From positions 124,001-188,000 of the forward strand of contig CAZXFL010000001.1 in assembly GCA_964640385.1 (NCBI GenBank): a DNA stretch of 64,000 nucleotides. Direction: 5' to 3'. The notes under the pieces were generated by a model that had not been told where the DNA came from, did no database searches, and worked only from the letters and a program-made list of their open reading frames with translations. Position 1 is the first letter of the stretch, and the number at the start of each line of letters is the position of its first letter. Positions 53,493 to 62,123 of the stretch are shown here, piece after piece. This DNA is from JBBDIK01 sp964640385 (GTDB lineage: Bacteria; Actinomycetota; UBA4738; JBBDHU01). Made by a program: the position numbers and the translations under genes.

Positions 53493-54293
53493 CTATCGAC
53501 GTCGTCCGTCGTCCGGCGGCCCCGTGTCCGGGATCGCATCGTCCTGCGCCGCAGGAGCCTTGGGCTCGCTGGGCGCAGCGCCGCCGCCGGCCGCGTCCGA
53601 ACCCTCCGAGACGCTGCCCCCCTCGGCATCGAGGCGCTTCTTGGCCCGCGCTGCGTACTCGTCGACGTACTCCTGCCCGGAGAGCATCATAATCTCGAAC
53701 ATGATCTCGTCGGTGACCCGTCGTAGTGCGTACTTATCGCTCTCGCGGCCAGCGTACTTCTCGAACGTCAGCGGTTCCCCGTAGGCTACGCGCACCCGTC
53801 CGGACAGCTTCGGCAGCCGGCGGTTCGGCGGCTGCAGATCGCGCGTCCCGAACACCACGACCGGCACCACGGGGGCACTCCCTGCCAGCGCCAGGCGCGC
53901 GACGCCGGTCTTGCCCCGGTAGACCCGTCCGTCCGGGCTGCGCGTGCCTTCCGGGTAGATCCCGATGATCCCGCCGCCCTTGAGGACCTCGAGGCCGGCA
54001 CGCAGGGCGGCTTCGGCCGCCGTCCCACTCTCCCGCTTGACGGGGATGACCCCCACCAGACGGAAGAACCACGCGGTCCGTCTGCGCTCGAAGTACTCGG
54101 ACTTGCCCAGGAAGATCACCGGGCGGTTCAGGAACAACGGGATGAAGATGCTGTCCAGGAAGGAGAGGTGGTTGGCCGCGAGGATCACCGGCCCTTCCGT
54201 GGGCACGTTACCGGCACCCTGGGCGCGGGGTCGGTACAGGAGGCGGACGATCGGTCCGCCGAGTACGTTCTTGATCAACCAATAGAAGAACAC
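53493..54293 (-). CDS. 1-acyl-sn-glycerol-3-phosphate acyltransferase (PlsC family)
   Basis: PlsC adds the second acyl chain to lysophosphatidic acid. The 266-residue protein has the HX4D catalytic motif in AANHLSFLDSIFIPLFL, the second block GKSEYFERRRTAWFF, the third block GIIGIYPEGTRSPDGRVYRGKTG and the PVVPVVVFG block. The C-terminal 45 residues are acidic and low-complexity. GTG start at 54293 with GGGAGG just upstream. Confidence 0.88.
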   Translation of the reverse strand: MFFYWLIKNVLGGPIVRLLYRPRAQGAGNVPTEGPVILAANHLSFLDSIFIPLFLNRPVIFLGKSEYFERRRTAWFFRLVGVIPVKRESGTAAEAALRAGLEVLKGGGIIGIYPEGTRSPDGRVYRGKTGVARLALAGSAPVVPVVVFGTRDLQPPNRRLPKLSGRVRVAYGEPLTFEKYAGRESDKYALRRVTDEIMFEIMMLSGQEYVDEYAARAKKRLDAEGGSVSEGSDAAGGGAAPSEPKAPAAQDDAIPDTGPPDDGRRR

Positions 54294-54366
54294 GGGCCTC
54301 CCTGGGGCTGGCCGGACCGGGTCGCTACTACACTACCGCCCGCGACCCGAGACAGGAGACGTGCGG

Positions 54367-54501
54367 ATGCTGGCGGCGTGGGGATTCTTGGAGTGGTTCT
54401 TCATCGTGCTGCTGGTGGGCCTCGTCGGAGCCGCGGGAGTATTCGGCATCTACGTCTTCGTGAACATGTTCCGCAACACCGGCGTCGGACGACGCGGCTA
54501 G
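54367..54501 (+). CDS. 44-residue single-pass membrane protein
   Basis: An ATG at 54367 is preceded by AGGAG with ideal eight-base spacing, and opens a 44-codon frame ending TAG at 54499-54501. The product (MLAAWGFLEWFFIVLLVGLV...) is one long hydrophobic helix with a basic C-terminus (MFRNTGVGRRG), so inside-positive orientation puts the tail in the cytoplasm. The family is not recognised. It is divergent from plsC and converges with the lipoprotein gene, the only plus-strand gene in this stretch. Codon use matches the genome. Confidence 0.6.
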   Translation: MLAAWGFLEWFFIVLLVGLVGAAGVFGIYVFVNMFRNTGVGRRG

Positions 54502-54510
54502 CTGCTCCGG

Positions 54511-55020
54511 CTACTGCTTCCCGGCTTTCCCGCCGTTGTCCTGCTTATCGTCGGGCTCGGGCGCGCGGCACGCCACCGACACCTCTACCGCGGCCTCGTC
54601 ACCGGCGACCTCGACGCGGCCATCTCCCCCCTCGACGAGGGCCGACGGGATCCGGGTCAGGCGGACCGCGCAGCTCCCGCCACTCGGACTCGGTCCGGCC
54701 CATTTCGCGACGATGAGTTGACCCTGCGGTCCTCTCGCGAGATCCTCCTCCGTCGGTTCGGTCTTCTCGAAGCTGTCGGGAAGGGCCACCAGGTTGGCGG
54801 TGACCTTGCGGGCGGGACCGACCAGCACGCGCACCGGAACCGTGTTGCCCTCGTCCCAACGAAAGTTGATCTGCCGGAAGACCGGATCCACCTGAGTGCC
54901 GTCCAGAACCGACTTGGCATCCGCACTGGTCGGCGATGCGGTGCTCGAACAGGCGTTCAGCAGGGATAGCGCCACGAAGGCGGCGCCGACGACGAGCCTG
55001 GGGAAGGCGGGGGAGCGCAT
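54511..55020 (-). CDS. Putative lipoprotein
   Basis: The 169-residue protein has a lipoprotein signal peptide: basic start MRSPAFPRL, a hydrophobic core and a lipobox LLNAC with the lipidated C24, followed by a Ser/Thr-rich linker. The mature part (FRQINFRWDEGNTVPVRVLV...) has two further cysteines that could form a disulfide (CAVRL and VACRAPE). No domain recognised. It probably sits on the outer face of the membrane. Confidence 0.7.
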   Translation of the reverse strand: MRSPAFPRLVVGAAFVALSLLNACSSTASPTSADAKSVLDGTQVDPVFRQINFRWDEGNTVPVRVLVGPARKVTANLVALPDSFEKTEPTEEDLARGPQGQLIVAKWAGPSPSGGSCAVRLTRIPSALVEGGDGRVEVAGDEAAVEVSVACRAPEPDDKQDNGGKAGKQ

Positions 55021-55031
55021 CAGCCCGAACT

Positions 55032-55715
55032 CTAGCCGGTGGAGAGGTCGACGACCAGGGGAAGATGGTCGGAAGCAGACTGCGCCGCACGGCTCCCGAG
55101 CACAACGGCGCGCAGGGCGGTGAGGTCCTCCGAAGCGAACAGGTAGTCGATGCGGGCCTCAGGTTCCGACGCCGGGAACGTCTCCCCGGTCGAGGGACCG
55201 ACCCTGATCCAGGTATCCCACAGACGCGTGCCGAGGGCCACGGCTGCCGGCTGGTTCGGTCGCTCGTTCAGGTCCCCGCCGATGAGAAGGGGGCCGGCGG
55301 TCTGCGTGACGGTATCCAGGATCCGCCCGGCATGGGCCTCGCGCTCGCCCGGGAGCAACCCGAGATGCACGCAGATGACATTGAGGAGCGTGCCGTTGCC
55401 GCCGCGGAGCTGCGCGGCGAGGACCGCTCGGGGGTACGCACGCTTCGCGGCGCGCGGAAGCGTCAGCGTGCGCGATGCGACTACCTGCCAGGGGCGTCGT
55501 ACGAGAATCGCGTTCCGCGCGGCGCGCCGGAGCCGCGGGAGCGGCGTCGAGGTCGCCCGCATCTCAAGCGCATCCGCGAACCTGCGGAGATTCCGATACG
55601 AGCCGCACTCGTTGATCAGCGCGATGTCGGGCCGTGCGTCGGCCACCGTGGCCGCGACGTCGTTCGCGCCGGAACGAAACCCATGGACGTTGTAGACAAG
55701 CACCCTGAACTTCAC
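55032..55715 (-). CDS. Endonuclease/exonuclease/phosphatase family protein
   Basis: The 227-residue protein has the EEP-fold motifs: FRVLVYNVHGF (Asn), IALINECGSY (metal-binding Glu), LLIGGDLNERP (Asp, Asn), RIDYLFASEDL and SDHLPLVVDL (Asp-His). Members hydrolyse phosphodiester or phosphomonoester bonds of DNA, inositol phosphates or lipids; the substrate is open. The GTG at 55715 is chosen, since the frame upstream is GC-rich with no ribosome site; TACACT 10 bases upstream might be a -10 for a short-leader transcript. Confidence 0.8.
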   Translation of the reverse strand: MKFRVLVYNVHGFRSGANDVAATVADARPDIALINECGSYRNLRRFADALEMRATSTPLPRLRRAARNAILVRRPWQVVASRTLTLPRAAKRAYPRAVLAAQLRGGNGTLLNVICVHLGLLPGEREAHAGRILDTVTQTAGPLLIGGDLNERPNQPAAVALGTRLWDTWIRVGPSTGETFPASEPEARIDYLFASEDLTALRAVVLGSRAAQSASDHLPLVVDLSTG

Positions 55716-55760
55716 GAGGCCGAGCAGTGTAGCCGGGCCACCCGCGAGAGCGACCGGCAA

Positions 55761-56105
55761 CTACGTCAGGTCATCGCGGGCGAAAGCAGCTTCCGCAAAG
55801 GTGGGACCGATGTCCGACCACCCACCCAGGTAGACCGTGTTCCCGACCTGGGTCGTGTCGGTGGCGCCGTCCTGGTCGAGACCGATGTTCGTGAACACGG
55901 CGCCATCGCCTCCGCCGAAGGTGGGATCGGGGACGCCGGTTGCCGCGTCGACCCTCATCAACAGGAAGTCGAGGTCGACGCCACTGCTGCCCTGGCCGGC
56001 CGCGACGATCCCGTCCGGCGTCACGTACACGCTGGCGAACCGTCCGTTGCTCGGGGAGATGGGGTAGCTGCGGAACCCATCGCCGTCGAAGGAGGGACGG
56101 AGAGA
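55761..56105 (-). pseudogene. Remnant of a delta-60 repeat protein
   Basis: Directly after the stop of the secreted beta-propeller gene, another minus-strand frame encodes ASLRPSFDGDGFRSYPI, VTPDGIVAAGQGSSGVDL, FLLMRVDAATGVPDPTFGGG and DTTQVGNTVYLGGWSDIG, ending at a stop at 55761. This is the delta-60 beta-propeller repeat pattern (L.PSF.GDG, ..DG.IVAAG, D.D..L.R.). No start codon or ribosome site lies at its beginning, so it looks like the 3' end of a gene whose 5' part has been lost. A programmed frameshift from the upstream gene is less likely. Confidence 0.6.
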
Positions 56106-56113
56106 GGCCTCTG

Positions 56114-58357
56114 CTACCTCTTGACCTGGAGCTGGGCGATGGCCCCGTCCTTCGCCGTCGCGTTCGACACCGAGGTTGCCGTCACCAGGCAGCTCTTGAT
56201 CGACTTCAGCTTCGCCGTCGGCGTGATCAGGATCGACAGGGTCAGGTTCACCTCCCCGTCCGGCTGCATAAGGCCAGAGTTGTACGTCCCGGCCCCGACC
56301 GCGGTCGTGATGTTCGTCGATCCGGCGAGCCACGTGACCTTGAACCCCTTCGAGTTCTTGCATCCTGTGACCAGGAACTTGTCGTCCACCGACCCGTCGT
56401 TCTGGATCCTGGCGTTGAAGATGTAGGTCTTCCCGCGGACGACCTTCAACATCGGGAGTTTCTCCGTCAGGCCGGTCGGGTCGTACACACCGTCGAACGA
56501 GTAGCTCTTGTCCGTCGATTTCTTCATCAGCATGTCCGGGCCGAAGTTCAGGGGACGGGCGAACACATCCGTGACCCCGTTCAGGTCCGCCGGCACGAGG
56601 TTGTCCGACGCAGACTGGAACACGATGACGCCGTTGTTCCCGCTGATCGACGGGTATCGGCTGTGGAAAGTCCCTTCTGTGCCGCCGGTCGCAACCGACA
56701 TCCGGGTCGTGAAGCCGGTATTCGCGTCCCTCACGAACACGTCGACCGCATCGTTCATGTCGTTCTTCACGAGGTTCTGCGAGATCGACCAGAACGCCAC
56801 ATAGCGACCGTCTGCGCTGATGAACGGGTCCTGGCTGTCGTTCTTGCCCTGGAACCCGGTCTCGCTCCGAACGCTTGCCCGCGTCGTGATGCCGGTGCAT
56901 AGGTCGTGGACGAAGATGTCGTCGGCGGCATTGGTATCGGTTGCGAGGAAGTTGGTCGCAGACGAGGCGAAGGCGACGTACCGCCCGTCGGAGCTGATCG
57001 ACGGATCGAAGCTGCTCCCGTTCCCCTCCACCGCGCCGGTTCCCACGGACACACGCTTGGTGCCGCCGGCGAGAACGCCCCCGACCCCTCCAGGACATCC
57101 GGACGGCTGCGTGACGGCGGCCGAATTGTGTACGAAGACATCGCGAACCGTGTTGGCATCAGAAAGCACCAGGTTGGTCGCGTTCGATTCGAATGCCACC
57201 ATCGTGCCGTTCGAGCCGAGCGCCGGATCCCAGCTGGCACCGCCGACCGCCTGCGCGGCCCCCGTACTCGGGTCGGGCACGTTCGCCCGCGTCGTCGTCA
57301 GACCAGCGATACTGCGGACGAAGATGTCGCGGAGCCCGTTGGTGTCCGTAAGCACGAGATTCGTTCCCCCCGACTCGAACCCCACGGTCGTCCCGTCCGG
57401 ACTGATCGACGGGTTGAAGCTGGTGCCGTTTGACTGGACCTGGCCTGTCCCCGGGTCGGGGATGCTGACTCGGGTCGTCGTGAGTCCGCTGATGTTGCGG
57501 GAGAAGACATCTCGGAGCCCGTTGTTATCGACGAGGACCAAATTGTTTGCCGTCGATTCGAAGGCGACCACGTTTCCGTCGGAACTCATCGACGGTCCGG
57601 TGCTGTCATTATTCCCTTGGACGTTTGCGGTGCCGGGATCCGGGACGCTGGCCCGCACGGTCGTCGCGAGGGTCGAATTCCTCACGAACACGTCACGTGA
57701 GGTGTTCGTGTCGCCGATCACCAGGTTGGTCGCGCGCGACATGAACGCCACGACGTCGCCTCCCGTGTTGACGATGTTGCTCGAGCTGTCGTTCCCGTCC
57801 TGGCTGGTAACGAAAGAGACCGAATCGTCGTTGCCTTGCGCACCGGTGTTGCCCAGACTCACGAGGGTCGTAGCTGGGGGACCCTCGAAGAGCTTCAGGT
57901 TGATGCTCCCCTGCTCCCCGACATAGCCGTCGACGGCGATGCGGTAGACCGTGCCGCCCGTTGCGTTGAAGAGCACGCGGCTCGTCAGCGTGGTGTTGGT
58001 GGCGTCGTCGTTCGATGCGATCGTCGTGAGCGCGTTCACGCTCGGCCCCACATAGACCGCGACGAGGGTGTCGATGTTGCTTCCCGCTGTGCTGATGGCG
58101 GTCGTCCCGCTCGCAGACGGCGTCCACGAGTACCAGATCGATGCGCCGCCCGACTGACCTGCGTGCAGCGGCTCGCCCGGTTCTGCGCTCGCGCCCGTAT
58201 TCGATTCGCCGATCTTCGTCACCCGGGCGCCCGTCAGGACGGTCGCCGCGCCGAAGTTGTCGTTGAGCGGCGCGGCTTGCGCCGGCACCGCGATGAGACC
58301 TGTAAGCACGGTTGCCGAAGCGAGCACGGCGAGGAGTCGTCCTGTAAGTCGTCTCAT
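56114..58357 (-). CDS. Secreted TolB-like beta-propeller protein with repeated units
   Basis: The 747-residue protein has a signal peptide (MRRLTGRLLAVLASATVLTG, cleavage after VPAQA), an N-terminal pre-peptidase-like domain (PLNDNFGAATVLTG, SIWYSWTPSASGTTAI, DTLVAVYVG), then about seven repeats of 50-60 residues with the pattern PSIS.DGRYVAFESSATNLV..DTN..RDVFVR and TTR.SV.DPGTG.VQ, i.e. PD40/WD40-like propeller blades, and a C-terminal CARDB-like domain with two cysteines. It is probably extracellular. Start ATG 58357 with GGGGTG upstream. Confidence 0.82.
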   Translation of the reverse strand: MRRLTGRLLAVLASATVLTGLIAVPAQAAPLNDNFGAATVLTGARVTKIGESNTGASAEPGEPLHAGQSGGASIWYSWTPSASGTTAISTAGSNIDTLVAVYVGPSVNALTTIASNDDATNTTLTSRVLFNATGGTVYRIAVDGYVGEQGSINLKLFEGPPATTLVSLGNTGAQGNDDSVSFVTSQDGNDSSSNIVNTGGDVVAFMSRATNLVIGDTNTSRDVFVRNSTLATTVRASVPDPGTANVQGNNDSTGPSMSSDGNVVAFESTANNLVLVDNNGLRDVFSRNISGLTTTRVSIPDPGTGQVQSNGTSFNPSISPDGTTVGFESGGTNLVLTDTNGLRDIFVRSIAGLTTTRANVPDPSTGAAQAVGGASWDPALGSNGTMVAFESNATNLVLSDANTVRDVFVHNSAAVTQPSGCPGGVGGVLAGGTKRVSVGTGAVEGNGSSFDPSISSDGRYVAFASSATNFLATDTNAADDIFVHDLCTGITTRASVRSETGFQGKNDSQDPFISADGRYVAFWSISQNLVKNDMNDAVDVFVRDANTGFTTRMSVATGGTEGTFHSRYPSISGNNGVIVFQSASDNLVPADLNGVTDVFARPLNFGPDMLMKKSTDKSYSFDGVYDPTGLTEKLPMLKVVRGKTYIFNARIQNDGSVDDKFLVTGCKNSKGFKVTWLAGSTNITTAVGAGTYNSGLMQPDGEVNLTLSILITPTAKLKSIKSCLVTATSVSNATAKDGAIAQLQVKR

Positions 58358-58478
58358 AGAGGAACACCCCATCCTTGAGCGAAGACACGCTGATGCATGG
58401 TTAACGATATGGAGTTGTGCTTCCCTTCGGGTATCGGCCATGCGGCCTAGGACTTGAGCTCCACGACCGCGGACGGGA

Positions 58479-59105
58479 CTAGTCCGGCGTAGGGGTTCCT
58501 GCTCCCCCCGCGCCCGGCAGGTCCCATGGAGTATCGATATCCGACAGAGTCTTTCCGGACGGGTCGAACCGGCGCCAAGCGTCCTCAGGCACCACTTCAA
58601 AGGGCACCGAGCGGACGAGATCTCGAAGGCTTGAACCCGGGTGGCGGAGCAGGACCTGAGCCTCGCGACGGACGTCGGGCCGGATCACCAGCGGCAGGGG
58701 CCGCCAGCCGTCCCCGTCGGCGAGCACGACTGCAGACAGGTCGGCCCGGGCACGCGCTGCGCGGACCATCCCACGCAGCACGTCGACCGAGAGCTCAGGC
58801 ATGTCGCCGCCGACCGTGAGGGCAAGCTCGGTCCACACGACCGCGAGCGCAGAGGTCAGACCGACCAGCGGCCCCTGGTCGGCCCGTGTGTCTCTGACCA
58901 CCCGGACGTCCGAGGTGAGCTCCGGCAGCGAGGGTCCCGCCGCATCCGGTGCGATGACCACGATGATCTCTTCACAGAGCTCGTCGAGTGCGCGGACCGG
59001 CCGGTGCAGGAGTGGTTCTCCGAGGTACGGCTCGGCGAGCTTGTCCCGGTCGCCGAACCGAGAGGAGCGGCCACCGGCCAGCACGACCCCGGTGACGGGC
59101 GGCAC
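58479..59105 (-). CDS. mobA: Molybdenum cofactor guanylyltransferase MobA
   Basis: MobA joins GMP to Mo-molybdopterin, making the guanine dinucleotide cofactor used by bis-MGD enzymes such as formate dehydrogenase. The 208-residue protein has the nucleotide-binding GVVLAGGRSSRFGDRDKLAEP, RVVRDTRADQGPLVGLTSAL and VGGDMPELS motifs, plus the C-terminal LSDIDTPWDL. It begins with GTG at 59105, next to the formate dehydrogenase iron-sulfur gene with one base between, and would serve that enzyme. Confidence 0.92.
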   Translation of the reverse strand: MPPVTGVVLAGGRSSRFGDRDKLAEPYLGEPLLHRPVRALDELCEEIIVVIAPDAAGPSLPELTSDVRVVRDTRADQGPLVGLTSALAVVWTELALTVGGDMPELSVDVLRGMVRAARARADLSAVVLADGDGWRPLPLVIRPDVRREAQVLLRHPGSSLRDLVRSVPFEVVPEDAWRRFDPSGKTLSDIDTPWDLPGAGGAGTPTPD

Positions 59106-59106
59106 G

Positions 59107-60087
59107 CTAGGCGTCGGGCCCCCCGGCGGACGCGTCCTGCTTCCCGGCTGCCGCCGGCTCCTGCACGAACTCCCACCCGAAACGTCCCTTGATGCACAGA
59201 TGGCCGTTGGTGATCGCGTGGTCCATCGGCGACGTCACCTTGACGATCCGGTTGTCCTGCACGTGCAGCTCCAGGTTGCAGCCGACACCGCAGTAGGGAC
59301 AGATCGTCTGCGACACGTTCTGCGCCGACTCGTCCCACGTGCCCGCCTCGCGCATCTGGTACTCGCTGTTGAACATCAAGGCGTCGGTCGGGCACACCCC
59401 GATGCAGTTCCCGCAGTAGACGCAGGCGGACTCGGGGAGCGTCACCGAATACTCGGTCGAGATCCGGGCATCGAACCCGCGGCCGGCGACCGCGATCGCG
59501 AACGTGTTCTGTGCGTCGACCCCGCACGCCTCGACGCACTTGTAGCAGAGGATGCACTTGGTGTAGTCGCGCACGTACAGATCGTTGTCGATCTTGACCG
59601 GCTGCGCGACGGTCTCGGCCAGCGATCCATCGCGCTCGTGATGGTGTCCGGGACGCGCCACGTCGCGCTCCCCCGCCTCGGCGACCGGCGCCGGCGAACC
59701 GAACTTCTCGGGCTTGGCGTCGTACTCGGACATCCAACCCTTCGTGTTCTCATCGACCAGCGACATATCGACGGACGAGGCGAGAAGTTCCAGGACGAGC
59801 TTGCGAGAGTGCTTCACTCGGTCCGAGTCGGTCTTGACGACCATCCCCGGCTCCACCTTTCGTGAGCAGGACGGCACCAGTGTGCGCGAGCCTTCGACCT
59901 CGACGACGCACACTCGGCACACATTCACGGGCGTGAGGTTCTCGAGATAGCACAGCGTCGGGGTGTCGACGCCTTCGGACCTGAGCGCCTCCAGGATCGT
60001 CTGGTCCTCCGGAACCCGTGCGGTCTTGCCGTCGACCTCCACGTCGACGAGGCGCTTCGGCGGCGCGAGGGGGACGACCTGGCTCAC
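59107..60087 (-). CDS. Formate dehydrogenase N-terminal iron-sulfur module on a separate subunit
   Basis: The 326-residue protein has a [2Fe-2S] domain (C46, C57, C60, C74: LCYLENLTPVNVCRVC), a degenerate His-Cys linker region with no cysteines, two [4Fe-4S] sites (C178/181/184/188, CILCYKCVEAC; C222/225/228/232, CVYCGNCIGVC) and then the molybdopterin [4Fe-4S] domain ICPYCGVGCNLEL (C263, C266, C270) to HLCIKGRFGWEF (C298). In normal NAD-dependent formate dehydrogenases all of this is the N-terminus of the alpha subunit. Here it ends just after the motif, with a 20-residue tail and stop. The GTG start at 60087 has GGAGGT upstream and overlaps the NuoF stop (GTGA). Confidence 0.88.
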   Translation of the reverse strand: MSQVVPLAPPKRLVDVEVDGKTARVPEDQTILEALRSEGVDTPTLCYLENLTPVNVCRVCVVEVEGSRTLVPSCSRKVEPGMVVKTDSDRVKHSRKLVLELLASSVDMSLVDENTKGWMSEYDAKPEKFGSPAPVAEAGERDVARPGHHHERDGSLAETVAQPVKIDNDLYVRDYTKCILCYKCVEACGVDAQNTFAIAVAGRGFDARISTEYSVTLPESACVYCGNCIGVCPTDALMFNSEYQMREAGTWDESAQNVSQTICPYCGVGCNLELHVQDNRIVKVTSPMDHAITNGHLCIKGRFGWEFVQEPAAAGKQDASAGGPDA

Positions 60088-61236
60088 GTCGGACCTCCGT
60101 TGAACATCCCGAGACGGTTGACAGCCGACGAGATCGCGCTGGCGGCCGTCTGCCCAAGACCGCAGATGGAGGCGTCTTTCATGACCAGCTCGAGTTCGGC
60201 CAGGAGCGCCAGCTCCTGGTCTTTGCTCCCGTTCGCGTCGATCAGCCGGTGCAGGGCCTCTTCCTGGCGCACGGTCCCGACCCGGCACGGCACGCACTGG
60301 CCACAGGACTCGTCGCGGAAGAACGCGGCGATCCGAAGCAGGATCGGGTTCATGTCGATCGTCTCGTCGAAGACCATGATCACGCCGGATCCGAGGGTGG
60401 CGCCGCTCGCACGGGCATCCTCGAACGTCAGCGGCAGCTCCAGCTCGTCGGGCTTGACGAACACGCCGGCCGCGCCGCCGAGCAGGATCGTCTGCAGCTC
60501 ATGGCCGCCGCGCATCCCACCGGCAAGGTCCAGCAGGTCACCGAGGGTCGCCCCGAACGGAACCTCGAAGACTCCCGGCTGTTCCACGCATCCCGAGACG
60601 CAGAACAGCTTCGGCCCGGTCGAGTCCTTCGTGCCGATCGCGGCGATCTGCGGACCGCCTTCCTTCATGATGTCCAGGACGTTGACGAGGGTCTCGACGT
60701 TGTTGATAGCCGTCGGCTTGCCGAACAAACCCACGTGCACCGGGAACGGCGGCTTGTTCCGGGGCTCGCCGCGCTTGCCCTCGATGGACTCCATCATGGC
60801 GGTCTCCTCGCCGCAGATGTAGGCGCCGGCGCCGCGCCGCAGTTCGATGTCGAACGAGAAGTCGCGTTCCATGATGTCCTCGCCGAGGTACCCGCGGACC
60901 CGCGCCTGGTCGATCGCGTTCTGCAGTCGCGCGGTCGCTTCGGGGTACTCGCCACGGATGTAGATGTAGCCCACGTGCGCGCCGATCGCGTACCCGGCGA
61001 TCGCCATCGATTCGATGACCGCGAACGGGTCCTCCTCCATGAGCACCCGGTCCTTGAACGTGCCGGGCTCGGACTCGTCGGCGTTGACGATCGCGTACTT
61101 CACGTCGCCCACCGCGTCGCGGACGAGCTGCCACTTCAGTCCCGTCGGGAACGCGGCGCCGCCCATGCCGCGGAGGTTCGCGTCCTTCAGCGTCTGCGGG
61201 ATCGTCGCGCGCGCGGCGGCGACGTCCCCGAGACAG
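60084..61236 (-). CDS. NuoF-like NADH-binding flavoprotein subunit (5' end lost in gap)
   Basis: The visible part (about 380 residues) has the N-terminal LRGMGGAAFPTGLKWQLV, KYAIVNADESEPGTFKDR, the FMN/NADH-binding GAGAYICGEETAMMESIEG and PPFPVHVGLFGKPTAINNVET, and the C-terminal [4Fe-4S] site ESCGQCVPCRVG. NuoF-like proteins pass electrons between formate dehydrogenase and NAD+. The reading frame continues to the N run with CLGDVAAARATIPQTLKDA, so the start lies in the missing sequence. It overlaps the iron-sulfur gene (GTGA). Confidence 0.88.
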
Positions 61237-61246
61237 NNNNNNNNNN
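61237..61246. other. Assembly gap (ten N)
   Basis: Ten unknown bases. Ten is a typical placeholder, so the true gap length is unknown. The 24 bases that follow the gap (61247-61270) are identical to 61063-61086 inside the neighbouring NuoF gene; both encode the conserved NADESEPG region. The contig end therefore lies in a repeat, and the join may skip or misplace sequence. Confidence 0.99.
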
Positions 61247-62121
61247 CCGGGCTCGGACTCGTCGGCGTTGCAGATAACGTAGTGCGGAAGCGCCGGGGCC
61301 TGCGCGACGGCGTTCCACTTGACGCCCGTGGGGAACGCCGCTCCCCCCCGTCCCATCAGCTTCGAGTCGGTCACCTCGCGGATCACCTCGGCAGGTCCGA
61401 TCTCCAGTGCCCGTCGGAGCGCGAGGTAGCCGCCGTTGGCTCGGTAGTCGTCGATCGACTCCGGGTCCGCGACGCCGGCCCGAGCGAGGAGCCGCAGATC
61501 GTGGCGGCCGGTCTGCGGCGTCGAGCCGTACTCACGCTGCCAGGCGAACGCTTTGCTCTGCAGCGCCGCCTGCACCTGCTCCGCGTCGACCGGGGCAAGG
61601 GTGAAGTCCCGCCGGCCCTCACCGGCGGTCTGGAAGAGCGCGGCCGGCGCCTTCTCGCAGAGCCCGAGGCAGGGGCTCCGCAGCCAGGTGGTCCGCCCGT
61701 CCCCGCTCGGGGTGCCCGACGACCCGAAGTCCTGCTCCAGCCGGGCGCACAGCTCGTCCGCACCGCTCGTCTTGCACGCGATGTCGTCGCAGACGTGCAC
61801 GACGGTCGGTGGCCGCTCCTCCGTCGAGAACATCGCGTAGAAGCTGGCCACGCCGTAGGCCTCGGCCGGCGGCACCATGAGCCGTTCGCTGACGTAGTTC
61901 AGGGCGCCCGGCGAGATCCAGCCCGCGCGGGCCTGGACAGCGTGCAGTGCGGGCAGCAGCAGGTGGCGCTTCTCGCGCAGATCGTGCCCGCCGTGAGCGA
62001 CCCGCGAGCTGCGCTCGTCGCGTTCGCCGCCGCGCCAGCCCGATCCGGGCGGTCCGAGGACGACATCGACGGCGGCGCGCTCGTCCGCGGTTGCGGTTGC
62101 TTCGGTGGTGTGCAGATCCAC
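61247..62121 (-). CDS. NuoE-NuoF fusion subunit of formate dehydrogenase (3' end lost in gap)
   Basis: The visible part (about 291 residues) has a NuoE/24-kDa domain (about 45-190) with helices (REKRHLLLPALHAVQARAGWI), YGVASFYAMFST and the [2Fe-2S] cysteines VCDDIACKT and SPCLGLCEKAP, then the start of a NuoF domain: YRANGGYLALRRALEIGPAE, LMGRGGAAFPTGVKWNAV and YVICNADESEP at the gap. A fused NuoE-NuoF is the usual beta subunit of soluble NAD-dependent formate dehydrogenases. The FMN and NADH domains must lie in the gap. GTG start at 62121, two bases after the catalytic subunit stop. Confidence 0.85.
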
Positions 62122-62123
62122 GT

